IMG/VR virus record: IMGVR_UViG_3300034106_002537
Location: 1-21,083 of that record
DNA: 21,083 nt
Strand: one strand, 5' to 3'
DNA from: a virus
Part shown: in pieces, positions 14,264 through 19,655 of the stretch
Numbering within the stretch: the stretch's first letter is position 1
Layout: the number at the start of each line of letters is the position of its first letter
The notes under the pieces: model-generated
What the model saw: the letters and a program-made list of their open reading frames with translations, nothing else
Databases searched by the model: none
What the model was told of the DNA's origin: nothing
Program-made: the position numbers and the translations under genes

Positions 14264-14273
14264 GACAGGCCCC

Positions 14274-14936
14274 TTAGAACGGTAGCGAGCCATCGTCTTC
14301 ACTATCGACGACCGGCACGGTGGTGGTGGTTGGCATGGCAGTCGTGGCCTGCGTCTTCGTTTCACTCAGCTTCGGCGTGACCTTACTTGCGAGTTCGGCC
14401 TCGACAAATGCGAGCTGCTTAGTGCTGTCGTACATCGTCTGACCATTGACCATCATAACTTCCAAGTCCGGCAGTTGCGTCTTGGTCGGATCAGGACGCA
14501 TGGACGTGCAATACGGACGCTCCAGTTTGTTACCATTCTGGTAAACGGTCGCCCCGATGATGGTCTTTTTCGGGTTGTCGTCTGGGCTGAATGAATACGG
14601 GACGATCTTAATGGCCTGCTTGCCATCGAAGGCCGGGTTGCACAGTGCCAGGATGATCGTCTTAGCATAGCTCGACGTGTACTTCATCGTCACAACGTAG
14701 CGCTGATCGTCTTCGATGACGATTCGCCACTGCTTGCCGAAGTCACTGTCAGCAGTGCTAATGCTACGGACAATGCCGCTGATGGAATCGGCGACCCATT
14801 CGTAGACGACGTTACCGTCTTTCGTGGTGCGGGTGGTTGTGGACGCGTTCGGTTCCTTATATCGCACCCGAAGTTTGCCCTCCGAGATGGACACATAGAC
14901 CGAGTTGGTGGTGGGGGTTTCTTGATTCAAACCCAT
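14274..14936 (-). CDS. Putative single-stranded DNA-binding protein
   Basis: 220 residues. The first ~150 residues are beta-rich (VYVSISEGKLRVRYKEP, KQWRIVIEDDQRYVVTMKY, IIGATVYQNGNKLERPY), fitting an OB-fold core. A Thr- and Pro-rich flexible stretch follows (ATTAMPTTTTVPVV). The protein ends in the acidic tip DSEDDGSLPF, which matches the acidic ...DxPF tips by which SSB proteins recruit partners. The gene stands beside a PD-(D/E)XK nuclease and upstream of the primase, the expected company of a phage SSB. The start ATG has AGGAGA at a good distance. It is not a plain bacterial SSB, so the call rests on tail, fold pattern and context. Confidence 0.72.
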   Translation of the reverse strand: MGLNQETPTTNSVYVSISEGKLRVRYKEPNASTTTRTTKDGNVVYEWVADSISGIVRSISTADSDFGKQWRIVIEDDQRYVVTMKYTSSYAKTIILALCNPAFDGKQAIKIVPYSFSPDDNPKKTIIGATVYQNGNKLERPYCTSMRPDPTKTQLPDLEVMMVNGQTMYDSTKQLAFVEAELASKVTPKLSETKTQATTAMPTTTTVPVVDSEDDGSLPF

Positions 14937-14970
14937 GGTGGTGTCTCCTGATGGAGTGAATGAAAGGGGG

Positions 14971-16008
14971 TTAACTGTGCGACTCTATAGCCGCGATTGC
15001 TCTAAAAATTTGTAGTGCTACTTGTGGGACGATTGCGTTTCCATATCCTTTGATGGATTCGTTGCGCCACTTTGGAAAGGTAATTCCGTCCAGTTCACGG
15101 GGAATCCCATCATCTCCGCCACAAATCGGGGTGACAGTTGGGAAGACTTCCCAGTCGGCTGGTATGCCGAAGCTATCGCATCCGTCAGATTTGCCTTGCC
15201 ACGATCTATGCTCGCATTGCCTCGGGCTTCTTGGCATTTTGGCGTTGGAAGCAATCCGCTTTTGGCTAATTGTGGTAAAGCCACGCCAAATCTGACGCCC
15301 TTGCTGTTGACATTCTGCCCAGCCTCGTTGAGATCTCTGTTGCCTCGCGCTAAATCCGATGCTTTGGGCGTGGGCAACAAACGCATCATTTGCACTTGTT
15401 GCGTTAGCCCCACTTGCGCCAGACGGCCCGTGTGCTTGTCGTATGCCCTCTTGCCTATCTCGGCAGGAAATCCCTCCTTCGTTACAAGTCGATCTACTGT
15501 AATTCCTGGCTCCTGCGCCGACGGCGTGTGCAACAAACCAAACTCTATCCCTTCTGTGCGGAGCGCCGACGGCGCAAGCTGGAATAATAAACGGCTGTAC
15601 GGCGTAACCTTCAGCTTCCAGGTCAGCGCACACCTCTTCGAGTACCACGCCCCCGTTCCAATTAATAAGCCCGAAAACATTTTCTGCCACGACCCAGCGC
15701 GGTCTGATCTCTCGAATAGCTCGTAACATGTGGGGCCAGAGGTGACGATCATCGTCTTTCCCTTTGCGCTTGCCTGCCGCGCTGTACGGCTGACAAGGGA
15801 ATCCTCCGGTGAGTATATCGATTCCTCCTCGATGAATAGAGAAGTCTGTCCTTGTGATGTCGTCATAGCTTATAGCCTTCGGCCAGTAGTGGTGTAAGAC
15901 CTTACGTGGGAATTCCATCCATTCGCAATGAAAAACATTTTCCCAACCCATCCATTGCGAGGCGAGATCGAAGCCCCCAATTCCCGAGAATAGACTGCCG
16001 TGCCTCAT
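14971..16008 (-). CDS. dcm: C5-cytosine DNA methyltransferase
   Basis: 345 residues from the ATG at 16008 (CGGAG upstream). Motif I is HGSLFSGIGGFD (3-14), motif IV GGFPCQPYS (68-76) with catalytic Cys72, motif VI AENV (108-111), motif VIII HRRDRVWFVAHA (151-162), and motifs IX-X end in KWRNESIKGYGNAIVPQ (313-329). It adds methyl groups to carbon 5 of cytosine in phage DNA, probably to evade host restriction. The target-recognition region (~165-280) is poor in hydrophobic residues and rich in Arg, Gln and Ser, unlike an ordinary folded domain. A second open frame covers this same region. The gene lies between the exonuclease and the SSB-like gene. Confidence 0.93.
   Translation of the reverse strand: MRHGSLFSGIGGFDLASQWMGWENVFHCEWMEFPRKVLHHYWPKAISYDDITRTDFSIHRGGIDILTGGFPCQPYSAAGKRKGKDDDRHLWPHMLRAIREIRPRWVVAENVFGLINWNGGVVLEEVCADLEAEGYAVQPFIIPACAVGAPHRRDRVWFVAHAVGAGARNYSRSTCNEGGISCRDRQEGIRQAHGPSGASGANATSANDAFVAHAQSIGFSARQQRSQRGWAECQQQGRQIWRGFTTISQKRIASNAKMPRSPRQCEHRSWQGKSDGCDSFGIPADWEVFPTVTPICGGDDGIPRELDGITFPKWRNESIKGYGNAIVPQVALQIFRAIAAIESHS
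15018..15866 (-). CDS. Overlapping 282-codon ORF nested in the methyltransferase gene (+1 frame)
   Basis: The ORF lies wholly inside the cytosine methylase gene, same strand, +1 frame. Its ATG at 15866 has GAAGG nine bases upstream. The product looks protein-like: SGPTCYELFERSDRAGSWQK (43-62), LTWKLKVTPYSRLLFQLAPS (81-100), three repeats LLHTP (111-115), LLPTP (163-167) and LLPTP (205-209), two ARGN copies, SSQLSPRF (241-248) and MMGFPVNWTELPF (252-264). I recall similar LLPTP and MMGFP segments in proteins found with phage and Bacteroidota cytosine methylases; this is memory, not a search. Against it: VAHA and GDDGIP in the methylase frame automatically produce LPT and MMGxP in this frame. 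A real product is plausible, not shown. Confidence 0.5.
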   Translation of the reverse strand: MTTSQGQTSLFIEEESIYSPEDSLVSRTARQASAKGKTMIVTSGPTCYELFERSDRAGSWQKMFSGLLIGTGAWYSKRCALTWKLKVTPYSRLLFQLAPSALRTEGIEFGLLHTPSAQEPGITVDRLVTKEGFPAEIGKRAYDKHTGRLAQVGLTQQVQMMRLLPTPKASDLARGNRDLNEAGQNVNSKGVRFGVALPQLAKSGLLPTPKCQEARGNASIDRGKANLTDAIASAYQPTGKSSQLSPRFVAEMMGFPVNWTELPFQSGATNPSKDMETQSSHK

Positions 16009-16017
16009 TGTGTCTCC

Positions 16018-16059
16018 GTAAAATAATCGCCCCGGCACGCACACACTGCACACCGGGGC
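16018..16059 (-). terminator. Candidate terminator or attenuator before the methylase gene
   Basis: In the minus-strand transcript GCCCCGG (16059-16053) pairs perfectly with CCGGGGC (16035-16029) around a 17-base GT-rich loop. The T-rich GATTATTTTA follows at once. It lies between the exonuclease stop and the methylase ribosome-binding site, so it could reduce methylase expression relative to the exonuclease. The T-run is interrupted and the loop is large, so termination is probably partial. Confidence 0.5.
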
Positions 16060-16065
16060 TTGGGG

Positions 16066-16968
16066 TCAGACCCCGCGCGTAGGGGAAGGCGTCATCTTAG
16101 GGGGAGCAGACGAAGGGCCTTTGGTCGCAGCGGGGCTGTCAAATATACGCGATTGTGTGTTTGCGTATGCTTCAAGAATTACCTGATCGGGATCGATTTC
16201 GACGAAGTGACCATCTCCCGGCAACGTGCCACGGAATATAAACTTCGACTTTGGCTTGCGTTCGTTGGTGAGCTTGAATAGCTCGCTGCGCAGCCGCGGC
16301 ACTTCGGAGTCGACGTTAAACGTGTTCTCCTTCAAGTTGTACGTCGGCGAGCGTCGCCAGTCCTTCGGATGCCAGTTGTAATGACGTTCGACTTGGTACT
16401 CTGGCTTTTTGTAGGCCATCTCATTCCACGCCTGCCGGTACATTTCCGTTTGCACCGCGTGGTCATCGTAAGACGACGAACCGCTCTTGAAATCGATGAT
16501 CGACAAATCGCGGTGGCCGGTCTTCGGGTCGGTCAGCCAGGCGATCAGGTCACACGCTCCGGCATAGCATAGTTCATCGTTCCACAGCATGACCTCGATA
16601 CCGAGCGGCTCGACTTTGTAGTCACGGCAAAACTGGTCGAAGGATAGCAGCGCCTTGCTCTGAAAATCCGTCAGCATAGCCAGCTCAACGTTGTGCCCCT
16701 GCAAGTACCGCTCGAAGTTTAAGTGCATCTCCGTACCGCGTTCTGCGGCTTCGTCTCTGAGCTCGTTAGCGCCGTCGATGCCATGCTTTACATACCACGC
16801 CAGCAGGCCCGGAGGCGTCGGCGAAGTGGCGCGAATGATTGTAGTTACCGATGGATACCAAATGACCTTCCCGCGTTCGTCAACTCGGGCGTATCGGCGA
16901 TCGCCTGCGTTATGGTCGTAGCGGTATAATGGTTCGACGCTGATGGCGTCGTAGATGGATGGTTTCAT
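16066..16968 (-). CDS. PD-(D/E)XK exonuclease, RecB/Cas4-like
   Basis: 300 residues. The core motifs are in the expected order: YPSVTTII (38-45), GTEMHLNFERYL (78-89) with His82, a conserved acidic site in YAGACDLIAWL (135-145, Asp140), SIIDFKSGS (156-164) with Asp159 and Lys161, and QTEMYRQAW (173-181). This is the RecB-like nuclease set, including the late Gln-x-x-x-Tyr motif. In phages such exonucleases process DNA ends for recombination and replication, often with an ssDNA-binding or annealing partner; the SSB-like gene is two genes on. Residues ~205-300 are polar with a Pro- and Ser-rich tail. CGGAG precedes the ATG. Confidence 0.87.
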   Translation of the reverse strand: MKPSIYDAISVEPLYRYDHNAGDRRYARVDERGKVIWYPSVTTIIRATSPTPPGLLAWYVKHGIDGANELRDEAAERGTEMHLNFERYLQGHNVELAMLTDFQSKALLSFDQFCRDYKVEPLGIEVMLWNDELCYAGACDLIAWLTDPKTGHRDLSIIDFKSGSSSYDDHAVQTEMYRQAWNEMAYKKPEYQVERHYNWHPKDWRRSPTYNLKENTFNVDSEVPRLRSELFKLTNERKPKSKFIFRGTLPGDGHFVEIDPDQVILEAYANTQSRIFDSPAATKGPSSAPPKMTPSPTRGV

Positions 16969-16984
16969 GGGTGGCTCCGTTTTG

Positions 16985-17203
16985 TTAGTTCAGTTTAGCT
17001 CTTTGCGCTTCGTCGTCGTACCGTTCCCTGCGGTCTGCTTCCGTCACCATGTTCACGACGTCCAGCAGACTGCCGGCCAGTTCCTTCGGGATGGCCTCGA
17101 GTTTCACCAGGTGATTGGCTAGTGTGCACAGCATTGTGTAACTGTTCAGGATAGCCATCTTCTCTTCATGGGAGCGCTCACGCCATTTCAGTTCAAAAAT
17201 CAT
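16985..17203 (-). CDS. Small unknown helical protein
   Basis: 72 residues, mostly helical: ERSHEEKMAILNSYTMLCTL, then LEAIPKELAGSLLDVVNMVT, ending with a charged tail (EADRRERYDDEAQRAK). Short helical proteins of this type occur widely in phage early regions. The ATG overlaps the upstream stop in ATGA. It precedes the exonuclease by 16 bases, so they are probably on one transcript. Function unknown. Confidence 0.6.
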   Translation of the reverse strand: MIFELKWRERSHEEKMAILNSYTMLCTLANHLVKLEAIPKELAGSLLDVVNMVTEADRRERYDDEAQRAKLN

Positions 17204-17424
17204 GGCCGTGCCTCCATCTGGTATAAGTCAACGTGAGCGTGCTGCGGTGGCACGTCGGTATAAATCATGCCGAGTAGCAACACGCCAGCCATGCCCACGA
17301 TTACGGTCGTGATCACTAGCGAGTAGATACGCTGCTTTGCGGTTCCTCTGAAATATGGCGCAAGTCTGAAGTGCTTGCGACCGATAGCGTCTTTGCACGT
17401 CGTGCATTCGATGCCGAGTCTCAT
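17200..17424 (-). CDS. Small membrane protein with CxxC
   Basis: 74 residues. An N-terminal Cys pair in ECTTCKDAIG (Cys7, Cys10) lies before a basic stretch. Residues ~33-55 (IYSLVITTVIVGMAGVLLLG) form one clear membrane span, followed by a short His-containing tail. By the positive-inside rule the Cys pair and basic region would face the cytoplasm. A single CxxC is not enough for zinc in a monomer but could work in a dimer. The start is preceded by GGGAGCAGACAG and a (CA)10 tract, the same leader type as two other early genes. Role unknown. Confidence 0.65.
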   Translation of the reverse strand: MRLGIECTTCKDAIGRKHFRLAPYFRGTAKQRIYSLVITTVIVGMAGVLLLGMIYTDVPPQHAHVDLYQMEARP

Positions 17425-17481
17425 CTGTCTGCTCCCAAAATGTGTGTGTGTGTGTGTGTGTTATGGGTTGTTATCCCATAA
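17421..17481 (-). promoter_or_regulatory. Leader with palindrome, (CA)10 tract and repeated RBS module
   Basis: In transcription order: a perfect 7-bp inverted repeat TTATGGG-ATAACAA-CCCATAA (17481-17461), ten CA repeats (17460-17441), TTTT, then GGGAGCAGACAG and the ATG of the membrane-protein gene. The 16 bases from 17421 to 17436 recur exactly at 18761-18776, in front of another early gene that also has a CA tract. The palindrome could be an operator or an RNA hairpin. Upstream, TAAATTTC is a near match to a TAnnTTTG-type promoter box, but no complete promoter can be claimed. Confidence 0.5.
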
Positions 17482-17500
17482 CGTGACCAATCTACGAAAT

Positions 17501-18175
17501 TTACTGTGGAAATAAAAACGGCAATTCTGCGGCATCCTCACGGACGCGATGCAAGTAGTCGTAGGCTTCCCTCGCATCGGCAAGGGCCTTCTCACGGTTT
17601 GCGATTGTCAGGCCTCCGACGTGGTGGACGTAGGCGCGGGAAACGAACAGTCGAGCTCCTGCGGTCGTCATGTCGTAACATTGCACGTTATCCGAGTAGG
17701 TGTTGCAGTGCGGGAAATCTACCCAAGTCGAGGGCTGGACTACCGAGCATATCGGGGCGATCATCTTAGTTTCACGGATGGCGCTACCGTCGTTGTTACC
17801 GATCCATTGGAGGTTCCGCAGAATGTTATCAGCACGGCAAGCGACGTGCCCCCAGTTCGTGATGCCTTGAGCCTCGAGGGCGTCGACGTCTTCCATCAGG
17901 ATGCGGTGGGTATCGGGCCGGAATACGATGTCGTCATTGCAGATAACCACGCGATCATATCCAAGGTTGAAAGCCTGGCGGACGGCGGCGTTGTAGGATT
18001 CGCCGAATGACGTTCCTACGTTGGGCATCCAGTGATTCGTACCGGCGTACTCACGTTGTGCATCCGGGTGGCTGATGACCATCGGAATAGTGTGCAGATA
18101 GGCCTGCTTAGATGCAAGCATGACATCCAGCGTATTGCGATCGCGTGTACAGACGACGTAGCAAGTGAGTTTCAT
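17501..18175 (-). CDS. Glycosyltransferase-like protein (GT-A fold)
   Basis: 224 residues. The N-terminal strand MKLTCYVVCTRDRNTLDVML opens a nucleotide-sugar fold. GTSFGESYNAAVRQAFNLGYDRVVICNDDIVF (54-85) is the classic family 2-like segment: a helix around the Asn-Ala pair, then the strand ending in the acidic NDDI, the DxD-like metal site. PSTWVDFP and MTTAGARLFVSRAYVHHVGG read as the acceptor side, with His residues near the end. Phage enzymes of this type may glycosylate modified DNA bases, virion proteins or host surface sugars; the sequence does not decide. It joins the upstream gene by ATGA and stands in the early block with a cytosine methylase. Confidence 0.75.
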   Translation of the reverse strand: MKLTCYVVCTRDRNTLDVMLASKQAYLHTIPMVISHPDAQREYAGTNHWMPNVGTSFGESYNAAVRQAFNLGYDRVVICNDDIVFRPDTHRILMEDVDALEAQGITNWGHVACRADNILRNLQWIGNNDGSAIRETKMIAPICSVVQPSTWVDFPHCNTYSDNVQCYDMTTAGARLFVSRAYVHHVGGLTIANREKALADAREAYDYLHRVREDAAELPFLFPQ

Positions 18176-18354
18176 GACGGCCTCCGAGTGTTGAGGTCTC
18201 TCAATTTCGAATCTAATTCTTGTAGCCGTTCGGCGGCCTCGAGTAATGCGGCCTCAGCTACGCCGTCGCCAGTACTAAGAGCGGCGGCGAGAATGCGCAG
18301 GGCTTTGATAAGGGTTTCGGTGGATGAGCGGCCGGGTGTGTGCGAGCTACTCAT
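18172..18354 (-). CDS. Small unknown helical protein
   Basis: 60 residues: a Ser- and Thr-rich start (MSSSHTPGRSSTETLIKAL), an Ala- and Leu-rich helix (AALSTGDGVAEAALLEAAER) and a charged helix (LQELDSKLRDLNTRRPS) with heptad-like leucines. It may form a small helical bundle or dimer. It overlaps both neighbours by ATGA, which supports its reality and its co-translation with the glycosyltransferase-like gene. Function unknown. Confidence 0.6.
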   Translation of the reverse strand: MSSSHTPGRSSTETLIKALRILAAALSTGDGVAEAALLEAAERLQELDSKLRDLNTRRPS

Positions 18355-18488
18355 GACCTACGCCCCTTATCTATCGTCGCGTTGGCGGCTTTGAGCTTCT
18401 GCTCTGCGTCTTTGACGGCTGCGGCAAGGGTCTTGCCAGTGCCGATAATCTTACGACCGCGTCGGTCGAATGTGGTGGCTGTTGCCAT
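18351..18488 (-). CDS. Tiny 45-residue protein of unknown function
   Basis: A gene below common size cut-offs. It begins MATATTFDRRGRKIIGTGKT and continues with a helical stretch (LAAAVKDAEQKLKAANATI) and a basic end (DKGRRS). Its ATG is preceded by GGGAGCAGACACC, the same module found before two other early genes, and its stop overlaps the next ATG (ATGA). A longer frame covering the same bases differently starts upstream but lacks this ribosome-binding site. Gly-rich turn and Lys/Arg content would suit a nucleic acid-binding peptide, but this is only a guess. Confidence 0.65.
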   Translation of the reverse strand: MATATTFDRRGRKIIGTGKTLAAAVKDAEQKLKAANATIDKGRRS

Positions 18489-18490
18489 GG

Positions 18491-18507
18491 TGTCTGCTCC
18501 CGTGTGT
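18491..18507 (-). repeat. Repeated RBS module, third copy
   Basis: These 17 bases are identical to 18766-18782. On the minus strand they read ACACACGGGAGCAGACA, followed by CC and the ATG of the 45-residue gene. Two further copies lie at 18761-18776 and 17421-17436. The GGGAG is the likely ribosome-binding sequence. Identity beyond GGGAG (the GCAGACA part) exceeds what ribosome binding needs. Confidence 0.7.
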
Positions 18508-18512
18508 ATGTC

Positions 18513-18764
18513 TTAAGCGTGGATACAAATCTGGCGAAGTACGCGACGTGGGCGACGGTATACGATTCCCTCAGATGCACGCAATCCGTCAAGGATAGGC
18601 TTCAGTGCTGCAAATTCGGCAGTCGAGCAATAGGCCATCTTGCCATACTTACGGCATTGCATTTCGAAATAAGCCTGCGCATCGGCAAAGTTAGCGAATG
18701 AACGGCCGGCAATGTTTGCTGGCGTTGTTTCTGTCAAAGGGCGGTTTGTGCTGCGCTTGATCAT
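18513..18764 (-). CDS. First gene of the early block, unknown protein
   Basis: 83 residues from the ATG at 18764, placed right after GGGAGCAGACAG. A longer frame starting at a TTG would read through the CA tract as a His-Thr repeat and begin inside the promoter, so it is rejected. The protein starts MIKRSTNRPLTETTP and has a helical middle (FANFADAQAYFEMQCRKYG) and a strongly basic end (YRRPRRVLRQICIHA). Its place directly behind the promoter suggests an early, highly expressed product. No family recognised. Confidence 0.65.
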   Translation of the reverse strand: MIKRSTNRPLTETTPANIAGRSFANFADAQAYFEMQCRKYGKMAYCSTAEFAALKPILDGLRASEGIVYRRPRRVLRQICIHA

Positions 18765-18802
18765 CTGTCTGCTCCCGTGTGTGTGTGTGTGTGTGTGTGT
18801 GT
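18761..18802 (-). repeat. (CA)13 microsatellite and repeated RBS module
   Basis: Bases 18777-18802 are thirteen GT units on the plus strand, read as (CA)13 in the leader of the first early gene. They run straight into GGGAGCAGACAG and the ATG. The 16 bases 18761-18776 are an exact copy of 17421-17436, where a (CA)10 tract also stands upstream. The tract lies between the likely promoter and the ribosome-binding site, so changes in its length would alter the leader. Confidence 0.8.
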
Positions 18803-18814
18803 TGACTGACAGAT

Positions 18815-18850
18815 GCAATATAACAGTTATTTCAATAATGCAAACACTTT
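18815..18850 (-). promoter_or_regulatory. Likely early promoter with palindromic operator
   Basis: On the minus strand TTTGCA (18844-18839), 16 bases, and TATATT (18822-18817) form a fair sigma-70-like promoter behind an AT-rich stretch. TTTG with TATATTGC is also a partial fit to the Bacteroidota type. ATAACAGTTAT (18820-18830), a near-perfect palindrome, overlaps the -10 side and could bind a repressor. It follows a terminator and precedes the first early gene. Confidence 0.5.
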
Positions 18851-18864
18851 TTTTCCAAATCGTG

Positions 18865-18903
18865 AAAAAAGTTTTAGCCCCCTCCGCATTAGGCAGAAGG
18901 GGC
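18865..18903 (-). terminator. Intrinsic terminator at the end of the virion block
   Basis: The minus-strand transcript folds 18903-18893 against 18887-18877: nine of eleven positions pair, including a five-pair G/C run at the base. The loop is five bases. CTAAAACTTTTTT follows. No T-run occurs on the other side, so it works in the direction of the genes. It lies 28 bases after the last gene of the structural block and before the early promoter, separating two transcription units. Confidence 0.75.
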
Positions 18904-18931
18904 CATGACTCATCATAGGACTTGCGCCCTA

Positions 18932-19114
18932 CTATTTCGTTTCTATCCTCGCAATACTTGCTATTGCCCGAATGCGATCTTCAGTTATACCGAGGAGCTT
19001 TTGCATTTCAGACTTGCGTACCGGCAGGCCCTCGTGGTCAATGCATCGCCGTAAAGCCCTTGCGAGCTCCATGTAGTCCGCCATGCGTTGATCGTTTGCT
19101 ACGGGACTCATCAT
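18932..19114 (-). CDS. Small helical protein, possible helix-turn-helix
   Basis: 60 residues (59 if the second ATG is used). The ATG at 19114 makes an ATGA overlap with the previous gene. After MADYMELARALRRCIDHEG comes LPVRKSEMQKLLGITEDRIRAIASIA, which could be a small helix-turn-helix: helix, LGIT turn, and second helix. It is the last gene before the terminator. It could be a regulator linking the late and early units, but no family is recognised. Confidence 0.55.
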   Translation of the reverse strand: MMSPVANDQRMADYMELARALRRCIDHEGLPVRKSEMQKLLGITEDRIRAIASIARIETK

Positions 19115-19647
19115 GACAGTGCCGTCGCTTGCTCAACAAACAACCGAACACGTCCAGCCGCGCCGGTGGCGTAGCTTACTGACGACGCCGAATCACTGAC
19201 GATGGCCAGTAACAAGTTCTGCGCAGATGCTGCCGTTGTCTGACGAATGTAGAGATTCGGTTTGATGCTGGCCGTCCACTTGGTATCGGTCGTCCGTTTG
19301 TAATCGGCTGCGGGAACTTCAAACTGACCTAACAGATACGTCGTATCGGGATTGTAAACAGCGCCCGACGACGGGGAAGTACCCGCACCGGCCCCGAGCA
19401 CGTACACGAGGAGGGGATGCTTTTTGATATCGCCAGACGTCGCCGCTGTCTCCTCGAAATCGACCTGGCGAATGATCGCGTGTTGATTCGTGGTGGTCAT
19501 CGCCCGAACGGTCACCAGAGCAGCTACGATTGGGTAGTAGCGACTCAGCGATGTAGTGATGAGGCCAGACCCAAGGTCAGACCACCCGAGCGCTGCCGGG
19601 TCGGAAAGGATGTTTGCCGCGATCGGCGTGTTAGGTAGGCAAGACAT
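19111..19647 (-). CDS. Virion structural protein of unknown type
   Basis: 178 residues, rich in Ala, Thr and Ser, with alternating hydrophobic strands: RYYPIVAALVTVRAM, PLLVYVLGAGAG, TYLLGQFEVPAADY, TKWTASIKPNLYIRQTT, AQNLLLAIVSD, and GRVRLFVEQATALS. This is typical of a beta-rich virion subunit; no enzyme motif is present. The start ATG has a weak AAAGA upstream. It follows the protein with a C1q-like end and may form part of the same tail or fibre assembly. Confidence 0.6.
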   Translation of the reverse strand: MSCLPNTPIAANILSDPAALGWSDLGSGLITTSLSRYYPIVAALVTVRAMTTTNQHAIIRQVDFEETAATSGDIKKHPLLVYVLGAGAGTSPSSGAVYNPDTTYLLGQFEVPAADYKRTTDTKWTASIKPNLYIRQTTAASAQNLLLAIVSDSASSVSYATGAAGRVRLFVEQATALS

Positions 19648-19655
19648 GATGATCT

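Noticed and set aside
15022-15726. 234-codon plus-strand frame opposite the methylase
   Set aside because: Cys/Ser/Pro-rich text with no domain pattern, no ribosome-binding site noted, and no other plus-strand gene in the window. Best explained as a shadow of the two minus-strand frames, though it shows that open frames here are not rare.
18371-18592. 73-codon minus-strand frame
   Set aside because: Covers the same bases as the 45-residue gene at 18351-18488, which has the repeated ribosome-binding module and an ATGA joint. The longer frame is Pro/Ser-rich and has neither.
18765-18818. N-terminal His-Thr repeat extension of the first early gene
   Set aside because: It is only the CA tract read as codons; the TTG start would lie inside the promoter, while the ATG at 18764 has a good ribosome-binding site.
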